From the NCBI GenBank assembly GCA_013397115.1, contig VWZW01005402.1:1356564-1420563 (forward strand): 64,000 nt of DNA. The letters run 5' to 3'. A program made the position numbers and the translations under genes. This document shows, in pieces, positions 1-11,397 of the stretch. The notes beneath the pieces were generated by a model. It worked only from the letters and a program-made list of their open reading frames with translations, was not told where the DNA came from and made no database searches. Each line of letters begins with the position of its first letter. The first letter of the stretch is position 1. The DNA comes from Edolisoma coerulescens. Taxonomy: Eukaryota > Chordata > Aves > Passeriformes > Campephagidae.

Positions 1-275
1 CTGTGCACCAGATCTTTAGTCCTCTTTCCCAGAGCAGCCAGCTGTGGGAAGGACAGTCACAAAACACACAGCCCTCAAAGGGTTAGAAAGTGTTAAGACA
101 AAGGTTCAGATGACGCCGAGCTCCGTTACCTGTGTATTGCACATCTCTGCTTGCACGCTGGCACCATGGCACTCCTGCCCCCCAAAAGCAGGCCTGGAAA
201 TGACAGAATTCCTCAATTTTGTCCCAAGCAAAGAGGAAGACTCAGCCCCGAGGACAGCCAGGTCCCCACTCTCAC

Positions 276-3200
276 CTGGGGTTGTTACAGAAGCGCTGCC
301 TCACCACGACCCCCCCGCCGCAGCTGCGGGAGCAGGGGGAGCGGGGGCTCCAGGCAGACCAGTGCCCATGGACCACAGCCATGGGGTTCAGTTCCTCCAG
401 AGAGCTGCACTGACCCTTGGAGCACCACTAGGACCAAGAACACACAGAACTGGCAGCTGTGAACCCAGCAGGGCTGGGATCTAAAAGGTTGGCACAAGTC
501 CCCATCTTTGGCAAGGCAGCAACCCAAGGTGAACGAGGCACCTTCTCACAAGAGGCTGAAGAGTCCCATTCCTAATTAGAGTCTAACATGAGCTTGGGGT
601 TAAAAAACAGAGCAGGAAGGTCATTTCAAGTAGGAAAGCTCAGATATCAGGCTAAAGAACTGCAAAGCAACTCCAGAGATACAGACAAGGTGGAAAGACC
701 AAGATCAGGACATAACAGTACCAGTTTCTGACTGGTTTGAGCTCCCTGGCCAAGGGGCAGCGAGTGCCAGGTACCTTCCAGACACTGACAAAGCTTTGCT
801 GTCTGAGCTCCACAGCCCCCACACCCACTCCTGGTGGGAGCCTCCTTACCTTATTGATCCCACACTCGGTTCCATCCAGGAGGGGAACCAGCAGCCGAGT
901 ACAGCTGGATTTGTCTGCTGGCTGTACATGGCATGAGAGAACTTCACAGATGTCCTGGTGCAACAAGAAAATCAGGGAGTTCAGGGAGTCAGGCTCAACA
1001 ACACAGCAGCCCCAAAAGTCTAAACAGTGCTTGTCCCAGGTTTTCTCACAGACACCCAACAATGCAAGTTCCTTCATTTTTCCTGCTCTTGGGCAAAAGC
1101 TGTGGGCAAGTCAAAAGACCCTCACTGTAGTGATCACCAGCTGTGATGCTGGAAGATGATCAGCTGAAGCAATTAAAGTTTCACCCACCTTAGTGTTTCC
1201 TCATTAACAAAACACATCCAGATGGCAGCTATTAAACACGCTGTGTTTCCCAGACAAAGGGATTTGAGCCGTGGCAGGGAAGCTGGAGGAATCAAGAATT
1301 CCCCAAGGCAGGACCCTGAGTGGGTGCACCCAGCACTGCCAGGCCAGCTGTGCACAACACCCAACTGTGCAAACCTTACAGGAGATTTATGTGGAGGAAG
1401 GAAGTGATGGAGAGAAGGGAAACATTTTAAAAGCCTTGCCAAGAAATCCATGGCAGAAAAACACCTTCAATCCCTTCAGAATAAAAATGCTGCCAGCCCC
1501 CTTTCCCCGAATTTTGGCTCCTGAACGTTTCCCTGGTGCCCTTAGCAAGACAGACAAACTTTCTACCTACAACATTGCTGTCAGCAAAGGTGCAAGCTGT
1601 GGCCACACTCCCAAAGGCTATTTTACATTGCTCATCTGCTCCATAGTACAAGCCAGGCTTCCACCCCGGGATGCTGCCGTCCATGTCCGGCAGGTCATTC
1701 AAGCAGCTTGTTTGGCCTGTACTGATAGAAACATGAGGAATATCACTTTCCCAGCTGTGGGTAGTGAGGACAGTGACATGTTTGCAGACTTGTGCTGAGT
1801 TTCACTCTGGGAGTTGGCTGCTGCTTTCCCAGACAACACATGCTCGCTGTGGGCTGGGATGGATTTCATTGCAGCAGCTGCCTGGAGATGCTCGCAGTTC
1901 CCTGCTGCTGGAGTTCTATCCCATTCCTGTCCTGCACCCAGCCAGCACACAGCCTGCAGTGCCTGTCTGAGCCTGGATGCTCTGGTGTTGTAAATAAAAT
2001 GTGCAGGCTGAGCCAGTGTCTGAGAAATCCAACCCAGCCCAGGCACGCCAGGCACCCAAAGCCACTTCCAGCTACGAGAAGCAAAAACCAGGTTTAACCT
2101 CAGCAACAAGTGCTGGTTAGAGATAAACAAACCCCAAGCTTTTCACTGTTCCTCATTTTGCAGTAAATTTTCTTATTCTTTGAGTTTTTCTCTCCTAAGC
2201 TCCCAGCACAGGGAACTGAAGAACTCAACCATTCCCTTACCTGACAAGGGCCAGGAACTGCTCCCGACTGCACGGAGACCAGGTGAGGTCGATGCTGTTG
2301 TGGTTTCCTGCTGAGCCCATGATGTAACCACTGCTGCTGCACAGATTCCCCTCTCCATCGTGGGCAATTCCAAGGCTGTAACAGAAGCAGCACAGAGCCC
2401 TGAGGAGAAGAAACCCAGAGGCTGCATTCCCTCAGAGCCTCCCTTCTCTAAGCAAGGACTGAGCTCCCTCTGCAGCCCTTCCTTCTACTCTTGTCACAAA
2501 GGGTTTCTCTCCTCTTTGCAGTTTCTAACTGTCACAGAGCATGCAGGAATGCAAGAAATGCAAGGAACTCTTTCCAAAATTATCCATGACCATGATCAAA
2601 AGGTTTAGAATAATCCACGGGAAATTCCCTTTTATGTGAAGTGGTCCTTTTGCTTCTTTCCTTAAACTGGAGGATGTTTTTACCTGAATAAAACCTCCTG
2701 GGCTGCTCTGGCAGTTTCCTACTGACCTGTGCCCAATCTCATGGGCTATGGTGACTCCAAGGTCAAAGCCAGTGTCCTGGGTAATCACACAGCTCCAGAA
2801 GGAGGAGCACACTCCCCCTAACTGAGTCACTCCACGAAGCTCCTTGTTCCCATCAGGCAACTCCAGGTCAAACCTAAAGTAAGGGAGACATAGAGAGGAA
2901 AGAGCAAAGAACCCCCACAGCAAGGGAAGTCAGGTCTAGACATTCAGCTGAATTGATCTGAGCTTTCCTGGTCTGGCTTTGCCAGCTATCCAACATTTCT
3001 GTTGACACATGGAGTTCCCTGGGGCAAGAGGGCAGCAACAGGGTCCCACGAGTGCCCACTGCTCAAAATTTATGATGATTCCACATTAAAAAATCCAAAC
3101 GTCCTCAGACAAGCAGAACTGACTAAAATGACCTAATCCTATTTCCCAGTCCCTCCCAGGGCAGGGAGCTCAGCACCTGGTGATGTAGAGGACAATGTCA

Positions 3201-6200
3201 GCATGCTGGGGGTCAGAGTCATTCTGGGGGTTCACCTTCTTGCTCCACTCACAGACGCTGATGAGGGAGGAGGTGATGTTGGTTGTGATGTTCAGCTCTG
3301 CCTGCAGGGAAGGCACACGTTGGCACATTCCAAACAGCCTTGAGCTGGGACAACACTCAAACTCAGCCCTCCCCTTACCTCTGGCTCCCTCAAAACCAGC
3401 ATTTGCATGAGGTGAACCCTGAAATGAGCCCCCAGCGAGGCATCTCTGAGCAGCTCTGCTCCCTGAGAAGAGACAGAAAGGAGTCAATAAAGAAGGGGTT
3501 GGGGGACTCCCACTCGCTGCTCCCTCTGGGCTGCACTCACCACAAAGATAACTACAACATTAACATGTGCACTGCAAATGGGAATAAATCTGTTGAGAGA
3601 TGAGACGTGGTTGGGTTTGATACTCTGAAGCAGAGAGAAGAATCTGCATGAAAAGTTTCACAAGGGAGTGAAAGCTAAAGACTTTTCTGCAGTACACAGA
3701 AAATGCAAAGCCAAACTCTTAATAACAGCAAAGAGAGACATGAAAAGTATGCAGTGGAAATAAAACAGTGAAATAATAAAATATGAGATCAATTCAGTGG
3801 ATTTAGCTCAATCCCACTGAAAGCAACAGGGTGACAAAACTCTTTATGTGAGTTAAAACATTAGTAATGAAACTCAGAGCTACATTTTCTACGTGGGTTT
3901 TAAATCCTCTAAGATCTTCTTTTACTCACGCAGCTCCTTGCACAAGGGAATTTGGGGAATTTTGTGCCCAGGGAAGCACAGAGGAATGCCCTGCTCATGA
4001 GCTCTGTACCAGGCACAGGACTAAAATCTTTATTTCAAGTATGTCGAGGTCCACAAAGTGAGGTCTACTACAAGGTGAATCACCTGCAGCACTTTAACCA
4101 ACACCCCAACCACCCTGAGAGTGCCCTCGCAGAGGGGCTGCCTGGGACACAGCCTGGACCCCACTCTGGGGCAGCACCCCAAGCACAGAGCCACTCACAA
4201 TGTTCAGGTTGGCCAGAACGTATCGCTCCGTGTCCTCCTTGTGGTACAAGTAAACATCTGGCCCTGCCACCACCATCAGCTCCAGATGTTTGACAGCTGC
4301 CTCAGCCCTCTTCTGCAGGCGAGGAGGAGCCCGCCCTGCTGGACAGCACAGAGGGGCACGGGGAGGTTCAAAAGCACCATAAAAGGTCCTACAGATCCAC
4401 TCCCTTTCCCCAAAGGCTGCAGTAACACAGCTGCAAGTCCCCTTCTCCAGGGGCTTGCTCGGGTTTCCCACTTCTGTTGGTGTCTTTCACCTGGCAGCAG
4501 CTTTAGCAACACACCTGTGCCATCAAAATATCAACCACCCACCTCAAACACACTGGTGAGAAATGTTTTTGAGTCTATTCATGCATTTGTAAACACAACT
4601 TTTTCCTCTGAGCTCGTGGAAGCAATCCCCCAGGAGACAGCTTTTCCAGCAGGGCTCCCTCTCCACGTCTGTTACCTCTCTTTGCCTCTCCTGCAGCACT
4701 TTTGAAGAGGATGTGAGGGTTGGAGAAGCCGAGGTCCTGCAGCAGAGCCACATCTTTGCTCCTGACTGGCCTGATGTGAATCTTCTCCTCACCCACGGTG
4801 ACAACTCCTCGCTAAAGCAGATAAAATTCCACCTCTGAGTTATTCCAAAGACATTTGTTATCCGTGGAGATGGCAAAGATTTATTCAGGGGACGCTTCAC
4901 ACACGTTTGGGGCACAAAGCTGCCACCCTCCAAAGGCTCCTTCAGCTCATACTCACCAGCTGCCCTTCACAGAAGGTGACCCTGCTGGTGGCCCCAGGAG
5001 GCCTCAGGGGCTTTCCACCTGCAAAGCAGTTCCCTGGGAATCTCTTCAGTAAAAGAAAGGAAGAGTTCACCACCTGGCTGCTCACAAAGGAGGAGGACAG
5101 GAGGGCGTGGTCCTCTAGAAACTCAAAGGCATAGAGCTGGCCCCAGGCCGGGATGGAGCAGTGCTGGACCCGGCAGGGCCTCAGCCCAAAATGTTCTTCT
5201 TTACAAGGGCAAGTTGGCTCAGCCACAACGAACTCAGGCACTGAAAGAAATGAAACAAGATCAGGATGAGGGGAGCAGTTATGAGAAATGATGATACACA
5301 AAAATTCAATGTAAGGTCTATCTCCCCAGGAAAAATACCCTAAAAATGACAGCTGTGGCCTCTTGGGGTCGTGGTGCCAACAGCCAGAGAATTCCTGTGC
5401 TTTTGGGTATTCCAAAGTGAGGATAATCTGACTGGGAACACATAACAGAACCTGGCACCTAATTTATTGCTGCTTTTGCTCTTTCAGTAAGGAGAACAGT
5501 TCATCTAAGAAAGGCTGAGTTTCATCTCTGCAGATTTTAACTATTACTGAGTGGGAATTATCACAATCCAGAAAAAGACACTGGGATGAGCACTAGGTGA
5601 ACTCACAAGGAGACAATACCCTTCCTTTAGGGATTTGAGACTTCAAAACATATCTTTATTCTGAACTATCATCAAGCCAGACCCAGAATTCAAATCTCTT
5701 TGTGCATTTATTTAAAAAAAAAATAATTTAACAAGTCTTTAAAGTCACTCTTAGTCTAAAGCTTTCGTCAGAAGATCTGTTAATCTCGTAGAAAAACACC
5801 AGTACAGAGAGTGGGGACTGCAGCAGAAATGTGCAAAGAGATTGAACAGATCTCCTTCAGCAGATCTGAAACTCTGACCCAGCTCTTCAACCACTCTCAC
5901 ACGGAAAACCCGGATTGTCTCACTCGCACTGGGACTCAAGAACACCAATAGTCAGCTCAGGGGCTGTTAATCAGTGTTCTTAGCGCTCTCAAACACCCAG
6001 GATTAGCAACCAACTGACAGATGTGTTCTAAACCGAGGAAGGACTGAGCCCTGCATACCATCAGCCACTGAGCTGGTTCCAAAGTAAGAGAAAACATCTT
6101 CTGCATCCAAAACGCTGAGGAATTTCTGCAAGGAGAAGAAGAGCTTGACGGTTTTTTTTCACGAAAAACAAATGGATACGAGACTATCCCTTCACTGGAC

Positions 6201-6538
6201 CCAACCTGGAAGGAACGCCAGCAATCAGCTCAACAAGTCCCAGCGCCAAGTTCTCGTGGCTTTACTCCGCGCTAAGCACGGGCTGCACAACAGCCGCGCG
6301 GAGGAAACAGCTTTATCTTCGTGATTAGCGAGCTCGGACGGAGTTTGGCTTCGAATCGTGTCGTCTCTTCTTTTTTTTTTTTTTTTTTAATTTTTAAATT
6401 TTTTTTTAACTTTTCTTAGAAACGCCGCGGCGTTCCTGGAAGGGCCGTTCTGGAGGTCGGACTCACCTCTGGGAGCGGCGGCCAGCACAGCCCCAGCGGG
6501 AGCATCACGAGCGCCCGCAGCGCCAAGCCGACGGTCAT
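276..6538 (-). CDS. ADAMTS13: ADAMTS13, von Willebrand factor-cleaving metalloprotease (5' part, 12 exons; 3' part beyond window)
   Basis: Coding exons in transcript order: 6467-6538, 6059-6125, 4957-5240, 4676-4811, 4199-4335, 3541-3624, 3177-3301, 2727-2873, 2241-2375, 1571-1721, 850-954, 276-427. All junctions are GT/AG and phases fit, giving about 531 codons. The start was chosen because ATG 6538 opens a hydrophobic signal peptide (LALRALVMLPLGLCW). Residues about 25-196 form a reprolysin-type propeptide ending in a dibasic LQKR site. The metalloprotease domain follows, with zinc motif HEIGHSLGIAHD (about 346-357, split by an intron) and Met-turn GYIMGS (Met about 370). Next come a disintegrin-like domain (GLYYGADEQC, LLVPLLDGTECG) and the first thrombospondin type-1 repeat (WSAWSPRSPCSRSCGGG, from about 504). 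The family member cleaves VWF in plasma. The propeptide is far longer than in human, whose propeptide is unusually short. Divergent neighbour: REXO4. Confidence 0.95.
4017..4080. repeat. 64-bp block shared with the REXO4 3' UTR (11750-11813), copy 1
   Basis: This block lies in the ADAMTS13 intron between exons 3541-3624 and 4199-4335. It matches 11750-11813 in the same orientation at 61 of 64 positions, and the similarity stops abruptly on both sides. On the minus strand it contains AATAAA and resembles the tail of an mRNA. I do not recognise the family. Confidence 0.75.
4676..5240 (-). other. ADAMTS13: Two ADAMTS13 exons encoding the M12B-type prodomain core
   Basis: Exon 4957-5240 enters in phase 1 and leaves in phase 0. 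Exon 4676-4811 continues with RGVVTVGEEKIHIRPV and leaves in phase 1, matching the acceptor at 4335. Together they read like the propeptide of other ADAM/ADAMTS proteases: LYAFEFLEDHALLSSSF, then NCFAGGKPLRPPGATSRV and TFCEGQLRGVV. The human protein goes almost directly from the segment matching exon 6059-6125 to its furin site, so these two exons have no counterpart there as I know it. Confidence 0.85.
6467..6538 (-). other. ADAMTS13: ADAMTS13 first coding exon (signal peptide)
   Basis: This exon has 24 codons from ATG (6536-6538) and ends in a GTGAGT donor just below 6467. It encodes a short N region, a Leu-rich hydrophobic core and a Pro-rich end, as expected for a secreted protease. It leaves in phase 0 and joins exon 6059-6125 in frame (KFLSVLDAEDVFSYFGTSS). 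The ATG is the first base triplet of a 142-bp block that is repeated at 6816. Confidence 0.85.
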
Positions 6539-6677
6539 GCTGGAAGAGCCGCGGACTCCGCGCCGAGCAGGGCGAGTTTTCGGCCCAAAGCATCACGTGG
6601 AGCGGAAGGGAAGAGCAAAAACAGCCTTTGAGCAAACAGGCTGGGAGCAAACAGGCTGGGAGCGGGGCCGCGGCCGC
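6536..6677. repeat. 142-bp direct duplication, copy 1 (next to single N at 6679)
   Basis: Identical to 6816-6957. The copies are separated by 135 bp of GC-rich sequence bounded by single Ns at 6679 and 6815. Copy 1 begins exactly at the ADAMTS13 start codon. Single-N joins and perfect identity point to unmerged contig ends rather than biology. Confidence 0.85.
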
Positions 6678-6815
6678 GNGCCCCGGAACCCAAGCGCGGG
6701 CCGGCGTTCCCCGCCGGGGCGGTGCGGCGCTGTTGCCGGTCCCCCTGCGGTAGCGCCGGCCCGGTTGGGACTCGCTGATCCCGATCCCGGTGCCGGTGCC
6801 GGTGCCGGTCCCACN

Positions 6816-6957
6816 CATGCTGGAAGAGCCGCGGACTCCGCGCCGAGCAGGGCGAGTTTTCGGCCCAAAGCATCACGTGGAGCGGAAGGGAAGAGCAAAA
6901 ACAGCCTTTGAGCAAACAGGCTGGGAGCAAACAGGCTGGGAGCGGGGCCGCGGCCGC
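6816..6957. repeat. 142-bp direct duplication, copy 2
   Basis: Exact copy of 6536-6677, starting right after the N at 6815. It contains no ADAMTS13 coding sequence beyond the start triplet. Confidence 0.85.
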
Positions 6958-7042
6958 ACCGGCAGCTGGAGCGCGGCCGCCCTTGCGCAATGCCCGCGGC
7001 TTCTCCACACTGTGCGCCAGCCCCGGCGGCCAAGGGGCGGCT

Positions 7043-7283
7043 NNNNNNNNNNNNNNNNNNNNNNNNNNNNNNNNNNNNNNNNNNNNNNNNNNNNNNNNNN
7101 NNNNNNNNNNNNNNNNNNNNNNNNNNNNNNNNNNNNNNNNNNNNNNNNNNNNNNNNNNNNNNNNNNNNNNNNNNNNNNNNNNNNNNNNNNNNNNNNNNNN
7201 NNNNNNNNNNNNNNNNNNNNNNNNNNNNNNNNNNNNNNNNNNNNNNNNNNNNNNNNNNNNNNNNNNNNNNNNNNNNNNNNNNN
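7043..7283. other. Assembly gap (241 N)
   Basis: A run of N inside the divergent ADAMTS13/REXO4 promoter. It removes the first bases of the upstream copy of REXO4 exon 1. Confidence 0.99.
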
Positions 7284-7710
7284 GGGTGAAGCAGAGCCCG
7301 GCGGAGCCCCAGGCGGCGGGGCCGAGCGCCGCGGCCCGCGGGAAGAGGAAGAAGAGGAGGAAGAAGAGGAAGGCCCTCGGGGAAGCGGCGGCCGCGCCGA
7401 AAGGCCCCGGCATGGCGGCCATGGGTCCCCCCCGCGATCCCCAGGAGTTCTCCTCCAACTGGAAGGCGCTGCAGGAGGTGAGGGGGGCCGGGAGATGCGG
7501 TGCGGGGAGCGGGAGACGTTCCCGGGGGGCTGGGACGGGGAGGCAGCGGGGCCGTGCTGGCAGTGCCTGAACTCCACGGTGGAGTTACGGCCGAGCGAGG
7601 GCCGGGACACCTTCCCCTGTCCCGGGCTGCTCCCAGCCCCGTCCAACCCGGCCTTGGGCACTGCCAGGGATGGGGCAGCCACAGCTTCTCTGGGCACTCT
7701 GTGCCAGGGT
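7284..7710 (+). repeat. Duplicate copy of REXO4 exon 1 and start of intron 1 (copy A)
   Basis: 427 bp aligning at a constant offset of 431 with 7715-8141. It contains REXO4 exon 1 without its ATG (in the gap), its donor at 7478 and the first part of intron 1, including a CR1 piece. It differs by a few substitutions near the start (for example 7294-7300) and ends at the single N at 7711. It is best read as an unmerged haplotype or contig end, not a second gene. Confidence 0.85.
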
Positions 7711-7713
7711 NGC

Positions 7714-10700
7714 ATGGTGAAGCAGAGTCCTGCGGAGCCCCAGGCGGCGGGGCCGAGCGCCGCGGCCCGCGGGAAGAGGAAGAAGAGGAGGAAGAAGAGG
7801 AAGGCCCTCGGGGAAGCGGCGGCCGCGCCGAAAGGCCCCGGCATGGCGGCCATGGGTCCCCCCCGCGATCCCCAGGAGTTCTCCTCCAACTGGAAGGCGC
7901 TGCAGGAGGTGAGGGGGGCCGGGAGATGCGGTGCGGGGAGCGGGAGACGTTCCCGGGGGGCTGGGACGGGGAGGCAGCGGGGCCGTGCTGGCAGTGCCTG
8001 AACTCCACGGTGGAGTTACGGCCGAGCGAGGGCCGGGACACCTTCCCCTGTCCCGGGCTGCTCCCAGCCCCGTCCAACCCGGCCTTGGGCACTGCCAGGG
8101 ATGGGGCAGCCACAGCTTCTCTGGGCACTCTGTGCCAGGGTCTCCCCACCCTCCCAGGGAAGGATTTCTTCCTGATATCCCATCTACTGCTCTCTGGCAG
8201 TTCGAAATCATTCTCCTTGTCCTGTCACTCTTGTGAATAGTTCTTCTCCCTCTTTCTTGAAGGCTCCTTTTAGGTACTGGAAGGCCATAATTAGGTCACC
8301 CTAAAGCCTTCTCTTCTCCAGGCTCTTTTCCTTTATCTTTTTTCCTTTTTTTTTTCTTTAATGTCATTTTAGCTACTGAAACAAAAGGCAAATAACTCCA
8401 ACAAGCCCCTCTCCACGGGTCAAACAGACACCAAAAAGAAGCAGCCTCCCAAAGCAATCAAAAGCCCACAAGTCCCAGCAGTCAATGGGAACGGGAATGT
8501 GGTAAAGGCCAAATCCACAAATAAAATGGACAATGGTTCTGCTAAAGACACTCCTCCTTCAGCCAAGCCAGAATCCAAGGGGGTTACAGTGAATAAGAAC
8601 TTAAATGGCCCCAAAAGCAACGGGAAAGGCTGCAAAGAAAAAAAGAAAAATGGCATTGTTGTGAAGGAGAAGGATGAGCTAAAACATAAGAGGAGGAAGG
8701 CTGAGGAACACGTGGAGCAGCAGCCCAAAGAGTGAGTACTTCAGGCAACAGCCCTGGATGTGAATATTCATTTTGGGGGGCAGAGGTACATCCAAAACAG
8801 CTGCACTCTTCCAGACGAAATTCTGGAAGAAATAAGACACATTTTGCCCCTACTCCTCAGACACAGCAAGAAAGCTGCAGAGGTGCCAGTCATAGACTTA
8901 ATTTTCACGGGGCTTAGCTCTTGATTTAAAAAGCAAACATACTTTTTGTACAACAGACACCAGATTGCTTTGAGACTATTAAATGTAATTAAATCTGTTC
9001 TTCCCAGGGCTGACATCTGGTTTGATGACGTTGATCCAAAAGATATTGAAGCAGCAATAGGACCTGAAGCAGCAAAAATTGCCAGAAGGAACCTGGGACT
9101 TGAAACAGAGCAATCCCAGTCTGTGGAGCAGGTGCTGGTGAAGGAGAATGCTTTTGATGGGTGAGTGACATTCCAGGGGGAAGGATGGCAGCAGAGGCTT
9201 CTGAATTGCTGTGCAGGTGCATGGGGAGCTGCCATCCTGCACCTGCTGCCAGGCTTTGCCCTGTTCAGATCCGTGTGTGAACCTCGTGAGCTCCACCCGG
9301 GCCCTGCAGAGGTGTCCCCAAGCTGTCCCTTTGCCTTTCAGGCTGACCCGAGCCGTGGCCATGGACTGTGAGATGGTGGGGGTGGGCCCCAAGGGCGAGG
9401 ACAGCATCGTGGCTCGGGTCTCCATCGTCAACCAGTTTGGGAAGTGTGTTTATGACAAGTATGTCAAGCCTACAGAGAAGGTGACAGACTACAGGACAGC
9501 TGTTAGTGGCATACGGCCCCAGAATATAAACACAGGTACGAGGGGTTTCCCCCAAAATGTCTTTTAAAGAGGGAGAATTCAGTGGGTTGTTCACAGAAGC
9601 CTCATGAGCTGAGCTTGGGAACAGTTTTGAGACCTGATTTGGAGAAACAAAATGCTGAGATTTATGTTAAACTTAAGGCTAAGAAAAATTGTGGGAAGAA
9701 GTGCTTTTATACAGTGATCACTAACACCCTTGAAGGAATTAACTGGTGGAATATGGTATGGAAATAGTAAAAAAAATCATTTCCTTTTCCTGCTGTGCTC
9801 TTTATGGAATTCTCTATGTTCTAGCAAGCAGGGATTCAGTGTACAATCTGCATAACTGCAGTCCCAAAGATACAGTCACTTCCCAGAAAAGATGCAGTGT
9901 TTTAATTGTAATTTGCTCATGGAAAGCGTTTCCTTGTGTGGCCTTTTTAGGTGAAGACTTTAAAACGGTTCAGGAGGAGGTTGCTGAGATCCTGAAGGGA
10001 AGGATTTTAGTTGGACACGCCTTACAGAATGATCTAAAGGTACATAGAAAATTAAATTTCTAATCCATCTTTCTGGATCAGGGGAACACACCTGAACTCC
10101 TGGAAGGTGTGTCCTGAACCCAGCCCATGTCTGTATGATCTGGGCCTTGTCCTTTCATGGTTTTAAAGTGTCTCTTACAATGGATGGAAGGAAACAGCTG
10201 CACACTCAGCTCTGTAAAGTTTCATGCAGTAGCACATTCTAGACTGAAAATGTGATTTCTGCTAGGTCCTACTTCTTGATCATCCTCAGAAGAAGATCAG
10301 GGACACACAGAGATACAAACCTTTCAAACAGAGAGTCAAGGTAAGAGACTGCTGGGAAGGTGATCAATTAGCAGACTCCAGAGCTGCTGTCTCACTCACG
10401 TGCTTGCTTTTACCTGACCCTGTTCCTTCTTTCCTACCTATGCACACAAATCTCATAATTCATTAATTATTCCTAATATTTCACCAGCAGAGGCTAAGAT
10501 GTGATATTCTTTGAGGAACATAATGTTTTGATATATACCCCCATCTCTGTTGTTTCAAGTCCTGTCAAACAGCATGGTTTATGATCTTTTCTATTTCTAG
10601 AGTTCCAGGCCATCCCTGAAGCTGCTCTGTGAGAGGCTGCTCAACGTTCAGGTGCAGACAGCAGAGCACTGCTCGGTAGGTACCTCCTCAGAACATCCAG

Positions 10701-11397
10701 CTCTGGCTTCTGGATTCAATCCAGAATGCTGTGCCTTCATTCCAGTGACACTCAGCAAGCTCTGCTTGGACACCAGCAGCAGTGAGATTGTTATCTGAGT
10801 TTGCTCACTGTTTCCTTATTTCATAAACAACTTTTGTACAAGTCAACTCTTAACCCTGAATTCTTGTTATTTGAAAATTCCCAGGGGAAAAGGTAATGAT
10901 CAAGCTCTGCTTACCTTAAAAGCAGCATTGTGCACTGCTGTACTGTGGCAGGAGGGATGAACAGTGTGAGAAGCTACACCTGAACCTCAGCAGTTCCTTT
11001 CTTTCAGTGGGCAGGAGGATGGAAAAGAGGAATGAACTGGGGAAGCAAAACTGGGAGGGAGCTGGTAGATACTGTATCAAGGGAATTTGTTCATTATGAC
11101 TTCCCCAGTGACAATCAGAAGTGCAGAGCCTCGTGGTGGGCCCTGGACACTAAACACACCATTTATCCCTTTCACTAAGCACAGAGCCTAAATGTAAAAA
11201 GAGATCAGGAAGTGTTGATTAGAAGGATGTGTTAAAATGATGGAAGATTTAGCTGCTTATTATCTCACATCTTTATCTGGTCTGTTCTCTTGCAGATCCA
11301 GGATGCACAAGCAGCTATGAGACTTTACACCTTGGAGAAGAAGAAATGGGAAGCTGCAGTTAAGAACAAAGCTAACAACAAAAATCGTAAAACTTAA
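7714..11397 (+). CDS. REXO4: REXO4, RNA exonuclease 4 (DEDDh family)
   Basis: Eight coding exons: 7714-7908, 8373-8731, 9008-9160, 9342-9535, 9951-10039, 10266-10340, 10601-10675, 11296-11397, giving 413 aa, close to the human length. The N-terminal half is disordered and Lys-rich, with a strong nuclear/nucleolar localisation run (KRKKRRKKRK, about 21-30). The WFDDVDPKDIEAAIGPEAAK block precedes the exonuclease domain. Catalytic motifs: Exo I DCEMVG (about 244-249), Exo II GHALQNDLK (322-330) and Exo III HCSIQD (H378, D383), so all DEDDh acidic residues appear intact. The family is nucleolar and linked to rRNA processing. Start: ATG 7714 is the first in-frame Met in the complete copy. Convergent with STKLD1. 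Confidence 0.96.
8035..8335 (-). mobile_element. CR1 LINE 3' fragment in REXO4 intron 1
   Basis: Shows the typical CR1 tail in reverse orientation: GGACACCTTCC, GGGATGGGGCAGCCACAG, CTGTGCCAGGG and GGAAGGATTTCTTCC, then the more internal part ending near TCTCTTCTCCAGGC. Its 3' end is degenerate. A second partial copy exists at 7604-7710 because of the duplication. Confidence 0.8.

Larger units (their letters stand above)
6539..7713. promoter_or_regulatory. ADAMTS13/REXO4 divergent promoter region (CpG-rich, gapped)
   Basis: The two genes start head-to-head here: ADAMTS13 ATG at 6538 on minus and REXO4 ATG at 7714 on plus. The sequence is strongly GC- and CpG-rich with GCCGGT repeats near 6790-6810. 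An N gap and duplicated pieces inflate the spacing, so the true intergenic distance is probably much smaller. No TATA box stands out. Confidence 0.6.

Noticed and set aside
285..527. 80-codon minus-strand ORF
   Set aside because: Wrong-frame shadow of the ADAMTS13 thrombospondin exon 276-427.
4199..4312. ADAMTS13 exon starting at the acceptor before AAGAGGGCT
   Set aside because: Joining it to exon 4676-4811 breaks the frame. The acceptor 23 bp earlier (exon end 4335) restores phase and reads through.
7285..7477. A second REXO4-like gene or alternative first exon
   Set aside because: Gapless near-identical copy joined by a single N, lacking its ATG. An assembly duplication is simpler.
6535..8149. 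Long open frames running through the N gap and GC-rich REXO4 promoter
   Set aside because: They exist only because Ns are read as codons and the region has few stops. They do not match splice phases of either neighbouring gene.
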